From positions 24,144,501 through 24,208,500 of the forward strand of contig NC_060112.1 in NCBI RefSeq assembly GCF_021155765.1: a stretch of 64,000 nt of DNA, given 5' to 3'. Numbering within the stretch: the stretch's first letter is position 1; each line of letters starts with the position of its first letter. This DNA comes from Diprion similis (lineage: Eukaryota > Arthropoda > Insecta > Hymenoptera > Diprionidae). Positions 53,237-64,000 of this stretch are shown in pieces. The notes under the pieces were generated by a model, which saw only the letters and a list, made by a program, of their open reading frames with translations, was not told the DNA's origin and did not search any database. A program made the position numbers and the translations under genes.

Positions 53237-56120
53237 AATTCCAACTCTTTCTCTTCCTAGCTGCCATGATGTTTTTTTCTACATGTTTCAGAATTCACTT
53301 CTTACTTTATATAGTTTATAATATGGACATACAATATATATTAACAGTAAGAAAGGTTTTTAATTACTTTGCAATATGTACTTGAAAGTACTACTACATT
53401 ATCTATGCAAAAAAACACTTCAATATAATACCTATATTGAATAATCAAACAAAAATAATGTAAAATGTAAATAAATATTAATATATTCTACATGTTATTT
53501 AATTTTTTTTACCCAGCAGCTTTATTAAGTTTAAAAAGAATACACATGCCCAACAATCGTGATATAAGTGTAACTCTATAACGTTACAATTAAGTTATTT
53601 AAACGGCAATCAAACCAATACAAACGGAATCCCCAATAATGGATGGAAATAAATACTTTCTACTTCGTCAAATATTCAAAATGCGCGTTAAATTTGTTTA
53701 GAACTTAATGCAAATTCAAAATTCTATGTATTCTCTCTCACGAAATTTTTTTAAAGTGTATCTATACAGGTTTGATTCTACAATAACGTAAGAGGTGTCT
53801 CATGTCAAATCACCGAACTTCCGATATTGATGGTTTTTCATTTGATCTCATTTTTTTTTACACTCGAATACGAATCAAAAACACCACTCATGTATTTCTT
53901 ATTTTTATGCGTTTATCTTGGCTTGTAGAATGAGAAAAAAAATCTGTCATGTTAAACATTTCAAATTTCCTCTACTCTCTATAGAGTCAAATCTTGAATT
54001 TCTGGAAACTCTCAAGCTATGAAGAGATAGATAAACATACATCTAAAAGTTTGTATGAATCATATTTACGATGGGCACTTTGAGTTTGGAAGTTTTTATT
54101 TTGTATCAGTACCAATTATGCACAGTAAGAATCTCCAGCACTCTGAACTACGCGCAAAAGAATTGTTGAACCAAGTTTAAGCATATAAAAAAAAATCAGC
54201 CAAATAAAAAATTCTCAAGGTCGGTGACTCTGTGACTTGGCATGGTATGACCCATAAGTAATCAGGATTTAAACTACACCGGATTATCCTGATCACCTAC
54301 AGTGTGTAGTAAATTTGTGCCAGTACTATAAGAACCATTTGACTTTTGAATAAATTTTTATTCTCCCTTGTTTCTACCATTTTTTTGTGACCTAATAATA
54401 TTTATAAAAGATATTCAATATCAACATAGTGTTTAATTATATCATTTTTACTTTAAATAATATCGATTAGATTAAAGATTAACAAATAACGGTATGTTGT
54501 ACAATCAAGAACCGGTTTAAACTAAAATTCACGAATTGTCTTTGATCAACAACAAACCATTTCTTTCAGAAATGAGCAAACTATGGTGAAGACGGTTTTG
54601 GGCTCCCAATATAGTGCGAGTAGGGTGCATTATTGTAACAACAGATTCCAAGTTTCCGGAAAATTTTAACGTTTCACTTGTGAAATGACTGTTTTGTAGA
54701 TTGAAATCTAACGTTACTCGTTACGAAACATGAAAAATCTTATGGTCAAGAAACCTATAGAATAGGTAAAGATTTAATCCACAGGTCTGCTGTAGTGGGT
54801 CAAGTTTTTAATATACGCTGGCTCAAATAATATCAGAACAAGTGCTGATTGTATGTAACAAATGAAGCAACAAACTTTTATTAACGTTCAAAAGTACGTG
54901 TGAAAAATATTCGTCAGACTCGACGTCTGTTATTTATACAAACGTATACGTTAATTGGGTTCATGTTTGACTTCATAGATGCTGTTGAATTGCGACAAAC
55001 TCTTTATTGGAGTGTTTTTGAATTAAATAGTTGCCTACGTATTGTTTCATAATAATTCTTATAATGAATATGGATATGTGTGTAATTATTCCCATCGGCA
55101 AAAGTAGTATATTATAAGAGTAAAAATACTGAACAGGCCGCAAAATGGTATTTGTGAATTTTTATGACTACAAACCATTTTCGGTTCTTTTAAAATATAT
55201 GTGTGGGTATAGAATCGAAATTCTTTCTTTGTTAGTAAAAAAAAAAATCATGATTGTAACGGTGATAATAGTAAGAGAACTGCAATAATTAATTAAAAGT
55301 ACTTCAAACAAACAGCGTCTGCGTAGGATTTGTACGACTGACGATTGAATGAGGTATTTGAACTTCAACTTGATCACCCTTCGGTATTCACTACTCAAAT
55401 ATTCGTAGAAAAATAACGAATGTAAATTCTGTTAGTTTATGGTATTTAGGGGAAAAGGTGGGCTACTTATAACTGATCTTCAATACATTCAAACATTCAC
55501 ATATTGCTTGTTGTTTACCAAGATCTAAGACAAGTACTCCGTTGGCTTGAAAGAGCGTTAAACAAAGAATAATTTCGGTAATATAAGAAAATTTTACATT
55601 ATATGAAATTATTATGTCAAGTCGAAATGAAATGAGAAGCTTCGAGTACAGAGTTTTTTTTCATGCGAGGTCACAATTTAGGGAAGGAAATTTAGTCCAC
55701 ATACGTGTCCCTCAAACGCCTGTTCCTCATGGGATAACAAATTCATATGTGAATCGTTAATATAGTTTTGAAAAAACATAATGTCCATACGTTCAGATTA
55801 TTTGGTAGATCGATTCAATCCAAATATAATATAATAATTATTGAATTTTCAGGACGTTATGGTAGTCTTTCGTCTAATAGATTTCTATAGGTATTGCACA
55901 TAAAGAATTATTCGAATATGGAATAAATTTACAAGCTGTTACTGTATCAATGCATAAATTAGCTGCTTCATAGAATTCGGTGCCCATAATGAATGTTTCT
56001 TAACTTTTAAGGGAATAGGAGCCCAAATAATAAAAAGGGGCAATTATCAACCAAAGTCATTTTAACCAGCTTTTTAAAGTCTTAAACATTTTTTGTACTT
56101 GTTTAAAATAGCTGAAGAGT
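53237..56120. other. intergenic region between LZIC and ZMYND11 3' ends
   Basis: AT-rich. It contains the LZIC polyadenylation signal, an inverted-repeat pair at 53798-54251 (listed separately) and no recognised gene. The minus ORF at 55168-55398 has no similarity that I can see. Confidence 0.6.
53798..54251. mobile_element. candidate non-autonomous element with imperfect inverted ends
   Basis: The left end, around 53799-53822, reads catgtcaaatcaccgaactt. The right end (54215-54245) in reverse complement reads catgccaagtcac, an 8-base insertion, then cgaccttgag. The match is about four positions in five after allowing the insertion. The interior, about 400 bp, is AT-rich without an ORF. No clear target-site duplication was found. 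Confidence 0.35.
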
Positions 56121-59100
56121 TTAGCGCTTGCGTCTGCAAACTCTTTTATGTTCACGCTGCCAATGGAATTGTTGACATTCGATACTGCAGTAAGCCGTAT
56201 TCCAGCAACAATGATATATTGCTTCTGCTTCACAGTTGTAGCACTGAAAGAAGTTTAAGTCGTTGCATTACACTTGTGTGATTGAAAAATGATGAAAATA
56301 ATTGTTAATAAAATTGAGAAAAAGAGCAACGTGATGTTGTTTAAATCTGAATAATTACCCATTGCTTCTTTTTTATCTCTGATACGACTTGCTGATGTTT
56401 ATCAGTCAATTGACGTATTTCTTTAGCATGCTCTGCTTGAAGTTTTTCCAACTCTTTGCATTTGTCCAACTCCAATTCTCGTCGTAACTTTTCTAATGCC
56501 GTCGTCATTGGCTGATCAGATGTCCTGCGACCTCTCTTTACCTTAATGAATTTTGTTTATATTTTTAATTGACCTTGAGACAAATTGATTGTTTAAAAAT
56601 CAAAAGTACTTTTACCTTAGCTGGAAGAACTTCTGACTGTATTTGCTCGGTTTGAACAAGTACACATTTGGATCTTGGCTCTTGAGAACTTGATGTAACC
56701 ATATCTTCTTGTGATCCTTCCTTTTTCAAGCCTTGCGGACAAGTGCTGGATATTTCTCTGGCTGGTTCATCTTCAGCAACAGCCAAGAATGGCACCTGTA
56801 GAAGAAATCGGTTTTCCATTGAGCAAAAAGTACAAGTCAGAAAAAAATCTACAAAGTTTGATCGTACCTGTCTTTCTTCGCTTGTTTTCCTGCTTCCAGG
56901 TGTAGCTTTTCGCTCCTCACTGGCTGTTCTACTCGTGGATTTCTTCAATTTTTCTTCAAGATCTCCGGAAGTAGATTGCATGTCCAATCGACCGTCAGTA
57001 CTCAGACGTTCTACTTTTACTCTCAAGTCTTTGAAGATGGTCAATGGCTTGCTGGAAGTGGAGTTTTTCGAGTTATTCAGTCCTGATGATTCTATGTGAC
57101 GAATTTTTGCTGGTTTCACACCATTTTCATCGTCCGAAGGTTCACCATCTTTTGTTTCAGACTTTTCCAGCTGGGCAAGTAAAGTCTTATGACGTTTCAA
57201 TTCCTCGAATGCTCGGTTCCAGGCTGCCGATCTTTTGATCTACAGAAACAAAAGAATGCAATAATTTAAGATAAGCAAACACTCCTTTCGTCAAGCTCTC
57301 CTTTTTTTTTATTGATGTAGGTAATATCAAAAGATGTCTATTGTCCAAAAAATCAAAGGCTATTACATCTACTTAGTGACACAGAAACTCTTCCATGCCT
57401 ACAACCTGGATGAAATAATAAACTACAGCTAGTCATGCTTTAAATAACAAATTACAGTAATAAGTTGAATTTGTATACGATTTCGAAATGTTCTCTTCAA
57501 ATTTGGTACCACTAAGGTGTTTTAAAATAAAAAACTGAACAGATCTGGAGGAAAGTATGCTATTTTGTTTGTGTCCACGCTGATTGTAGAATGTTGAAAA
57601 TTTACGAAAACAGAGAGGTGCGTCAGATATTTAATAGATAAGACAATAATTGTCATTCAATATCGATGTCATACCTTAATTTCCTTCCATTTTCCTTTCT
57701 CTGACTGCGATGTGGAAAGTAATTGAAAATCAAATATGGCACTAGTCATTGCATTTTAAATATGATACAATTCATATTATTGTATAATTGTGATAATTCT
57801 TATCAGCAAATATAGTCAATAGTCATGTTACGTAGATTACTATTTATAAGATAGAAAATGGGACACCAGAACCAGTGATTTTGCCAAGCATTGCGATCAA
57901 AACTCTGAATCAGCTTTAAATATATTATAGACAGGCGGTGGATAATTTTTTAATGCTAATCTATAACAATAAATGTGGTAGTATCACCTGCAGTGTGTTT
58001 AAATTGACCGTTATCGGGCGTATAAAAATCTTCTCAATGTTTGCCCTCATATGATGGCCGCCAAAAAATCGTACATCATATACGTCGTTGTTTATTTGCA
58101 TTACTTTGGCTGGCCAGTACGGATATCCCTTCTGTTTTGCATAAACAAGCTGATGCGGTGGGTTGCAAGGTGTACAAAACCATAATTTCTCAGATTTTTC
58201 ATTAGATATTCGATAGCAATCTGCACAGCGACGAATCTCTTGGAGATCGTAACAGCAATCCTGGTACATTGTAACGCCCATTTCGCCTATCGCACTACTT
58301 TCTGGAGCAAAAAAATTGATGCTTTCAAAACTTAAGGTATTTTATAATACTTATGGAATTTAAAATTTACACTACATCGAAGTCTGCTCATTAAAGTAAA
58401 CAGTTTTCAAAGAAGAAAACTTGAGATTGCAGCCAATTTTTGCTTACCTCCATGATACACGATAATATTATGCATAATATTATGCGCGTCTGTCTCAAAT
58501 TCAGCAAGGTTGTTATACTCTTTACGTTTTGTTTTTTTGTCCATGATAGCCAAGTCCATGTGATTCTTGATCAATATTCCTGGACGCCAAGAATCCTCCC
58601 CCTCACTAACCCAAGTTGGCCCTGAGAAGCCACCTGATGGTGTGACAACCGGTGTATTATCAAAAACAATCGTTCGATTCGTAATCTCTGGTGGTAACTT
58701 TGCTTTTAAGTGACCACACGTGAAGTTAAGTATATGATTCAAGTCGGTTTTGTCACCGAATACGTCACTGTTTATTTTCTGTAATGAAACAAACTTTTAA
58801 GACTTTTTCACACTTAAAACTTTTTTAATTATATCTAGAACTGTGATGCGTTACATTTAATAGTGGTTTTATAGTTCACATGTACAAAAAATGTACGCAA
58901 TAGTCAACAGTTATTTTTTACTGGCATATATGTATTTGTGGCTGATGAACTTGTGTAAAATGTAATAAAGCAAACATACTTCGCAAAAATTGCAGTATTT
59001 TAATTCGGGATTTTCCGGGACGTGGCATTCCTTGTGGAATACTCTGTGGCATTTTTGGCAACATTCGACCACTCCTGCTCTTTGGCATTTACAACAGTAC

Positions 59101-59375
59101 CAGTCGTGTCCATCAGTCTCTACTAATTCAACAGGAATCCTATAGCTCTCTTGTTCAACGCCACTTTTATTGGCAACTTTTTTCAGCTGAACAAGGCCGT
59201 CTTTAACTGCATTGTTTAAATCTTCTTGTACAGTTTGCTCGGACTTTGCATACATCCGAGCTATGTGACGCCTGACTCGTTCCTCGTTTGGCAAAGTTCT
59301 TTGATGTACAATGAATTTTATGGCATCCCAAATACATTGGGTAACCATTGGATCTGTCCGACGGCGTTCAGGCAT
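56121..59375 (-). CDS. ZMYND11: ZMYND11 / BS69, histone H3.3K36me3 reader
   Basis: Nuclear chromatin reader; the human protein binds H3.3 trimethylated at K36 through its bromo-PWWP unit and tunes transcription elongation. Exons: 58980-59375, 58448-58778, 57988-58301, 56868-57239, 56616-56795, 56359-56541, 56121-56243; all phases agree, 632 residues (human 602). Domains in order: N-terminal winged-helix-like region (about 5-90, [22 protein letters not shown]); PHD zinc finger (about 91-132, [12 protein letters not shown] to CNFCE); diverged bromodomain-like region with zinc-binding cysteines (to about 270); PWWP ([30 protein letters not shown]); disordered Ser/Lys-rich region; coiled coil; MYND finger ([15 protein letters not shown] to CRRKR, about 592-632). 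The MYND in human binds PxLxP partners. The start is the only ATG before the domain, [11 protein letters not shown]. Divergent from the 7TM gene, with 452 bp between starts. Confidence 0.95.
57675..57704 (-). CDS. ZMYND11: candidate 30-nt cassette microexon of ZMYND11
   Basis: Within the 748-bp intron after the PWWP exon. It has a strong acceptor (tttccacatcgcag) and donor (AAG|GTATGA) around exactly ten codons in phase 0: [10 protein letters not shown]. Inclusion would insert these residues between NLNTLQ and [11 protein letters not shown], right after the PWWP domain; the frame is kept either way. No transcript evidence is available here. Confidence 0.4.
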
Positions 59376-59827
59376 GCTGATGGTTTTTCACTGTTGAAAC
59401 ATAGACCAATTAGAACGTCAGTTCAATCATATAAACGGAGGCTTCTCATTTTCCAAAATCAACAGCCCAGACTCAACCAATGTAGAAAATGGACGATTCT
59501 ATTTGTCTCATTGTCTGTATAGATTGGGTAGTGAGCGAGCCCCCATATTTTACACAGTACAGTTACGATTGAGCCTAGATCTATTTTGATAATAAATTGA
59601 CCCTCATATTCATGCATTTGATAATCTCATACCCTCATGCTTAACTCGTCAAGACTCAGTCTGTTCCAGAAAGGCTTTGAAATTGTTACTATTGAACCAG
59701 TGAACAAAAAGGGAATCAAGTATTTCTATGAAAAGGACTTAATTTTCTGTCTAAGAAGTTATTTCAACAACAATAATGTGAACAATAATTCACAGTTAAA
59801 TAATTATACAAGTAATCAACAGTCAAA
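59376..59827. promoter_or_regulatory. bidirectional intergenic region ZMYND11 / 7TM gene
   Basis: The 452 bp separate two divergent starts, so the promoters of both genes probably lie here. An ORF at 59637-59846 (+, 69 codons) starts in it and overlaps the 7TM start in another frame. No canonical TATA box stands out. Confidence 0.45.
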
Positions 59828-62356
59828 ATGCACACAATGGTATTAGGCTTTGCAGGCTATAGTCTTTTACTATCAGGCTGCATAGCGTTGATTTTTTTGC
59901 TTAAAATCGGCTGTTTGAAAGACATTGTCAAGGCCCCGTTACACATTCTTTCCACATCGGACACATTAATTTCTGTAGTAACATCGATAATATTACTTGT
60001 AAACCAATCAATACCGTTGAATAATTTTCAACAGAATTCAACAGTGAGTGTTGGGGAAGAAATATCTAATCGTCAACTATTTTCACATCAAGAAGAGAAG
60101 GAACTACGTCGGAACGAAACGTGCATGAGATTTTCTTACAAGTACAACGACTCTTGGCTTGCTAGTCAAGATATAAATGGAACTGCACCGAACTGCATGT
60201 TTCGACACGTTTTAATGCATTATGCAATGTTTCTAGTGCCTTTTGCGAACGCATTTATTTCTCTTCTAATCTATTCAATGCAATGTAGCAGTGGAATATC
60301 TTGCATTAACAAAAGATGCTCAAGTTTAATGAGAATGTCACAAAATTCCAGAAACGATAATGATCAAGAATCAGCTGATCTAAGCTTACGAAAAAAAAAA
60401 TTTTATGTGCCAGAGGATTCGAATGCTATCTCCGAGACTCCAGAGGTGGATGACGAAGCACAACAAACTGTTATCAATATTACAGACATCGAAAATATTA
60501 CTAAGAATGCTAATAACGAAACAAAATTCACTGGATTCGGATTAACTGTACAATGGCTCGTTCCAGCTCTGGTGACAGCAATTTTGTATTTTTCTCGAGG
60601 TCACAATATGAATAAAGTGCGTGAATTAAGCGAGATGGAATGTGTCTTCAAAGTAAATTTTCCGCTAGAATCATGCTATGAAACCGACTCAGGTGAGGTT
60701 GAGTCACTGATATACCATGAAGAAAACTACAGTAAATCAAGTGGATATTTTGAAGTCGATGACCCTGGCACAGTTATGATTTCTTATCCACATTCTGAAG
60801 AGATTGACGAGGTCGTATTCAGAGTCCGCAATGTACTTGAATCAGTGTTGAATAAAACTTGCAATAAGACGAGTGAAATGAAGTACTCTGACAATATCAA
60901 GCCGTGGAATATCACGAAATATGTTACAGTAACAAATATGACACAGGGAATAAAAAGAAATGAGACTGAAATACTTGAAAAATTGTCTAATATACAGCAG
61001 GCTTTGAATAATGAATATCCTGAAATTTATAAAAACTACGAATGCGAGTCTAATAATAGCGGCGATTCGATCACAGCATTCCCAGAAGTACTTGATGCTA
61101 TAGATTTGAAAGTTTTTGATGAAGTACTCGGAAATAAAGACACAGTAACTGCAAAATTAACACCACTGATCACAAAAATGCAACCACCAGATTTAGTTCA
61201 TCGGGAAATAATTGCTGCAGACACATTAATACGGAATAAAGATATAGAAACCCGTATTAACAATTGGACAGACGTAGATCAAGATAAAAACCGAAATGAA
61301 ACAGCTGGATACAAAGCAGCTAGCTACGAAAATAAAACTAAAACATATGAAATTGATAAAAATGTAAAGGGAAAGTTGCACGGCCAAATCTACGCAGATA
61401 TTATCAAACGGATTCGTGACACCGTTAAACAAGCTGAAGTGAAAGCACAAACAGGAAACTTGCGTGATAATTATGAAGCAAATCGTGTGACATATGATAC
61501 TGGCTTGTTCCGTAAACAATTCAGCAGCAATAAATTGGAAATTTCTGCGCTGAGGCCAGAGGGAAGGCAAATAAATGAAGATACAAAGACTGTGGAAAAT
61601 TTTTTCGCAAAGAACAAGGACAAGCAGATGTCGCAAGTGCCAGTGTACATGGATGAACGCTGTTTGTTGTCTATAAAATTTCTCAAAACACACCTGTTGA
61701 TTCTTCTATTTTTAATCTATTTTACACCAGTGTTAATTTCCGCTATTTTGCAGACTCGTGCTGTGTATGCGTGCAATAATATCTTAGAAAAAATCGATAG
61801 AACTGACAAGAAAAATTCTAAGGCTTCTATGATCCCTGAGCAAATATCGGTTTCAGATGAAACTCCAGTTAACAAAGATCCACTAAAATCTGGGTGGTTT
61901 GTAGATGAATCTGGTATGATGAATAACGATTTAGGAGAGAGTTCAAGTGGCTTAAATAATCTTAAAGTCTCTTCGAGTATTATTCCACCTGATCGCAGTG
62001 CGGCTATAAAAAGTGTTAAAAAAGTCGGAATCGATTCGAGAATGTACGAAAATGAGGAAACTGATTATAAAAACGTCATACAGGAAACAAAAAACATGCA
62101 GATGCTATTTTCTATATTGAAAAAATCTTTGATCTTGAGTATATTGATGTGGACGCCTGCCTTTCTAGAGATACTGAGTAAGGTATTCTTATGTAGCTCA
62201 ACGCCTGCGTGGCTAGTAGACATTTTGTATTTACTAGGTCTGTCATTTGGTATTGTTAAGAATTATCTGAATGTCAGTATAGCAAGAATTAACAGAAATT
62301 CAGGTGATCAAGTGTTTGTGAAAGAGAATAGCATCCGTCCCAGCGCCGGTAACTAA
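59828..62356 (+). CDS. orphan seven-transmembrane protein with giant second extracellular loop, 842 aa
   Basis: Not recognised. Intronless, single open frame; A at -3 of the ATG. Seven hydrophobic segments at about 5-27, 38-58, 127-151, 237-255, 616-641, 762-783 and 793-815. The topology fits N-out/C-in: short positive loop KIGCLKDIVK after TM1, basic KRCSSLMRM after TM3, RAVYACNNILEKIDR after TM5. The extracellular side carries a 68-residue TM2-TM3 loop with four N-glycosylation sequons (N70, N96, N107, N117) and a loop of about 355 residues between TM4 and TM5 with ten (N300, N342, N346, N361, N370, N378, N409, N479, N490, N502). Cys123 just before TM3 and loop cysteines could form the usual receptor disulfide. 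TM6 has SILMWTP, resembling the CWxP motif; DRY and NPxxY are absent. The large cytoplasmic loop is about 120 residues. A highly diverged GPCR is the best guess. Three sequons (217-230) fall in a loop predicted cytoplasmic. Polyadenylation signal AATAAA at 62525-62530. Confidence 0.88.
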   Translation: MHTMVLGFAGYSLLLSGCIALIFLLKIGCLKDIVKAPLHILSTSDTLISVVTSIILLVNQSIPLNNFQQNSTVSVGEEISNRQLFSHQEEKELRRNETCMRFSYKYNDSWLASQDINGTAPNCMFRHVLMHYAMFLVPFANAFISLLIYSMQCSSGISCINKRCSSLMRMSQNSRNDNDQESADLSLRKKKFYVPEDSNAISETPEVDDEAQQTVINITDIENITKNANNETKFTGFGLTVQWLVPALVTAILYFSRGHNMNKVRELSEMECVFKVNFPLESCYETDSGEVESLIYHEENYSKSSGYFEVDDPGTVMISYPHSEEIDEVVFRVRNVLESVLNKTCNKTSEMKYSDNIKPWNITKYVTVTNMTQGIKRNETEILEKLSNIQQALNNEYPEIYKNYECESNNSGDSITAFPEVLDAIDLKVFDEVLGNKDTVTAKLTPLITKMQPPDLVHREIIAADTLIRNKDIETRINNWTDVDQDKNRNETAGYKAASYENKTKTYEIDKNVKGKLHGQIYADIIKRIRDTVKQAEVKAQTGNLRDNYEANRVTYDTGLFRKQFSSNKLEISALRPEGRQINEDTKTVENFFAKNKDKQMSQVPVYMDERCLLSIKFLKTHLLILLFLIYFTPVLISAILQTRAVYACNNILEKIDRTDKKNSKASMIPEQISVSDETPVNKDPLKSGWFVDESGMMNNDLGESSSGLNNLKVSSSIIPPDRSAAIKSVKKVGIDSRMYENEETDYKNVIQETKNMQMLFSILKKSLILSILMWTPAFLEILSKVFLCSSTPAWLVDILYLLGLSFGIVKNYLNVSIARINRNSGDQVFVKENSIRPSAGN

Positions 62357-63852
62357 TTGTAATGTATTTTTGGCAGGCATCATAAGTCGTGTTAATAATT
62401 TATATAAACTAACATAAAATAATAACGGTATTAATATTTCATATTTATTAATTTACTATTAATTTGTACACCTAGTGGAATATCTTGTCTTCTTAAGCGT
62501 CATTAAAGGAAATGTTATAGTTAAAATAAAATAAGTATCTCAGCTTTACGTGGTGTCATATGGTAACCATTCACGGAATTGCGATTGCATTGAAAAAATT
62601 GTAGATATACTGTAGTGATATTTAATACGATGAGATTTAATGCATATACTTCAACAGCGAAGATTTTAAACACATTACATAAGCATAATTTTATTGTTAC
62701 CTTCCAGTCTGATCGTCACGATGTAAAATATGTGAGTAGTTACATCTGAATAATTATTTGAACAGCTGTAAGACGTAACGAATAAATGTATGTTCAGATA
62801 AATAAAGAAATTCATGCAAAATTTTTATCGTAAATTTAGATTCTGATGACATGCATGGTTACTTGTGAAAATTCGCTACGTGAGGTTACGACGATAAATT
62901 TTCGTCGACACAAAATAATATAAAAAATTGATTGCTCCAAATTTGTTATCAAAGCTTGCAAATATCGACGACAGTAGGTAAATGGCAAGTGGGTGAACTG
63001 AAGAAAAATAAAAAAAAATTACACTACATAAATGAAAATTTACTTACTAAAATTCCTGTGTCGAACGATCAAACGATTCTTCGAGGTCAATTAGTCATTG
63101 ATTTTACGGTCAGGTTGAGCTCTTTCCAAATTTGTGCGATTCCCGTTTCATATTAGTATCTTCAGGAGGGTAAAGTTATCCGTGAAACCGTAAATAAACT
63201 CACGTTCGACAGAACACGAACCAACTAATGGAGACGCGGACGTCACAGCTAACCTAAAAGTCGCGCGCGCAACCGCGCGAAAATATTCGAAATTCAAACT
63301 GGTCATAAATCGTTTTATAGGAATGAAAATCATTGACATTGTAAACAATTATTAAAACTGCTCTGAGGAAGAAAACAGCCCTGAACTATTACATAACTTG
63401 CATATCATAAATATGGCTAAGTAGATGCTTAAACAGGTGTGACAGAAATCCACCAATAAAAATGAACAAATCGTAACTTAACATCACTTAATAAGAAAAA
63501 ATTACAACAATATTTACAATTATCACAAACTTTTAACTGTTCCTGATATTTCATTTCTTCCCTAGTTAGAGAATTTATAGTTGGTTATTGGTTCAGAATT
63601 GAGTGGTTGGCAGGTGATGAAAAAATTATGTTACATAGGGTGAGAAATTGTGAGTCGGGACTGAAGTCTACGGATTAATTTACTGACTAGATATGGAACT
63701 GAGTCAACTAAATAAGGATAGAAACAGTATGCAAGGTATGAACTTGGGTATCGAATTGAAGAAATGACTAGAGTTGAGGATCGGCCTTAATACAATATCA
63801 CATGATTACAATTACATGTCATTTAATTTTATTTTTATTTGTAAACTCTAGT
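62357..63852. other. intergenic region
   Basis: Holds the 3' UTR of the 7TM gene (AATAAA at 62525, more near 62781 and 62801) and the downstream side of the minus gene at the right edge. A short CpG-rich patch at about 63225-63285 (cgcgcgcgcaaccgcgcg) stands out from the AT-rich background; its role is unknown. No coding sequence is recognised. Confidence 0.55.
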
Positions 63853-63999
63853 TTACTCAAGAGAGACGAGAAGTTCCTCCAAAATCTGCGTAGCATCGTT
63901 CCATGGACACATGTGTGCTCTAACTTGATGCGTGTCATTGGTTTTGGCTTCATTTAAAATTTTAAGAAGAGGATAATTCAACCTTGGAAAAGCATAATC
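63853..63999 (-). CDS. C-terminal end of an unidentified protein (partial)
   Basis: Open frame entering from the right edge and ending at a TAA at 63853-63855; 48 residues beginning DYAFPRLNYPLLKILNEAK, including VRAHMCPWNDATQILEELL and ending VSLE. It has a helical, globular composition, and two overlapping polyadenylation signals (AATAAA) follow the stop on the minus strand at about 63835-63845. These together support the real 3' end of a gene. The family is not recognised from this tail, and an upstream splice site may lie inside the segment or beyond the edge. Confidence 0.6.
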   Translation of the reverse strand, partial: DYAFPRLNYPLLKILNEAKTNDTHQVRAHMCPWNDATQILEELLVSLE

Positions 64000-64000
64000 T

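Noticed and set aside
61226..61693. 155-codon minus-strand ORF
   Set aside because: Antisense shadow of the 842-residue 7TM gene; Phe/Cys/Ile-rich as expected for the reverse of Lys/Asn/Glu codons.

Overview
The window is a piece of an animal nuclear genome, most likely an insect. The genes are split by spliceosomal introns, the gene density is low, the DNA is AT-rich with very many microsatellites and homopolymer tracts, and all recognisable proteins are animal families (eIF4G, LZIC, ZMYND11/BS69). The AT-rich introns and protein style would suit a hymenopteran such as a sawfly or wasp, but the sequence read by eye does not settle the order.

Layout. From 1 to about 50,100 the window is dominated by one minus-strand gene that I read as the 5' half of eIF4G. 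Its N-terminal coding exons lie at 10,386-18,013. Two candidate alternative first coding exons lie at 20,236-20,572 and 49,809-50,034, both rich in His and Gln and both ending in phase 1. The rest of the gene (MIF4G, MA3 and W2 domains) must lie left of position 1, because 1-10,385 shows no exon I can recognise. The 29 kb between the two first exons holds no convincing gene. It holds long simple repeats, poly-C/poly-G tracts and at least two inverted-repeat elements, one about 500 bp long, flanked by TTAA and with TIRs of about 66 bp.

From 50 kb to the right end the window is gene-dense. A minus-strand two-exon fragment (51,308-51,947) carries an LDPTDPTN motif recalling the 2'-5'-oligoadenylate synthetase C-terminal region; it sits head-to-head against LZIC (+, 51,964-52,797). 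A small membrane-protein ORF (-, 53,003-53,236) lies antisense to the LZIC 3' side. A complete ZMYND11/BS69 gene (-, 56,121-59,375; winged helix, PHD, bromodomain-like, PWWP, coiled coil, MYND) is divergent from an intronless 842-residue seven-transmembrane protein (+, 59,828-62,356). The C-terminal 48 residues of an unidentified minus-strand gene enter at the right edge.

The genes do not form one pathway: eIF4G is translation initiation, ZMYND11 is a chromatin reader, LZIC is a small ICAT-domain protein. The strongest candidates for something undescribed are the orphan 7TM protein with a glycosylated second extracellular loop of about 355 residues, the paired eIF4G first exons with a uORF whose stop overlaps the main start, and the truncated OAS-like gene beside a foldback element. 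Exon boundaries were read by hand from splice signals and phase agreement, without transcript data.
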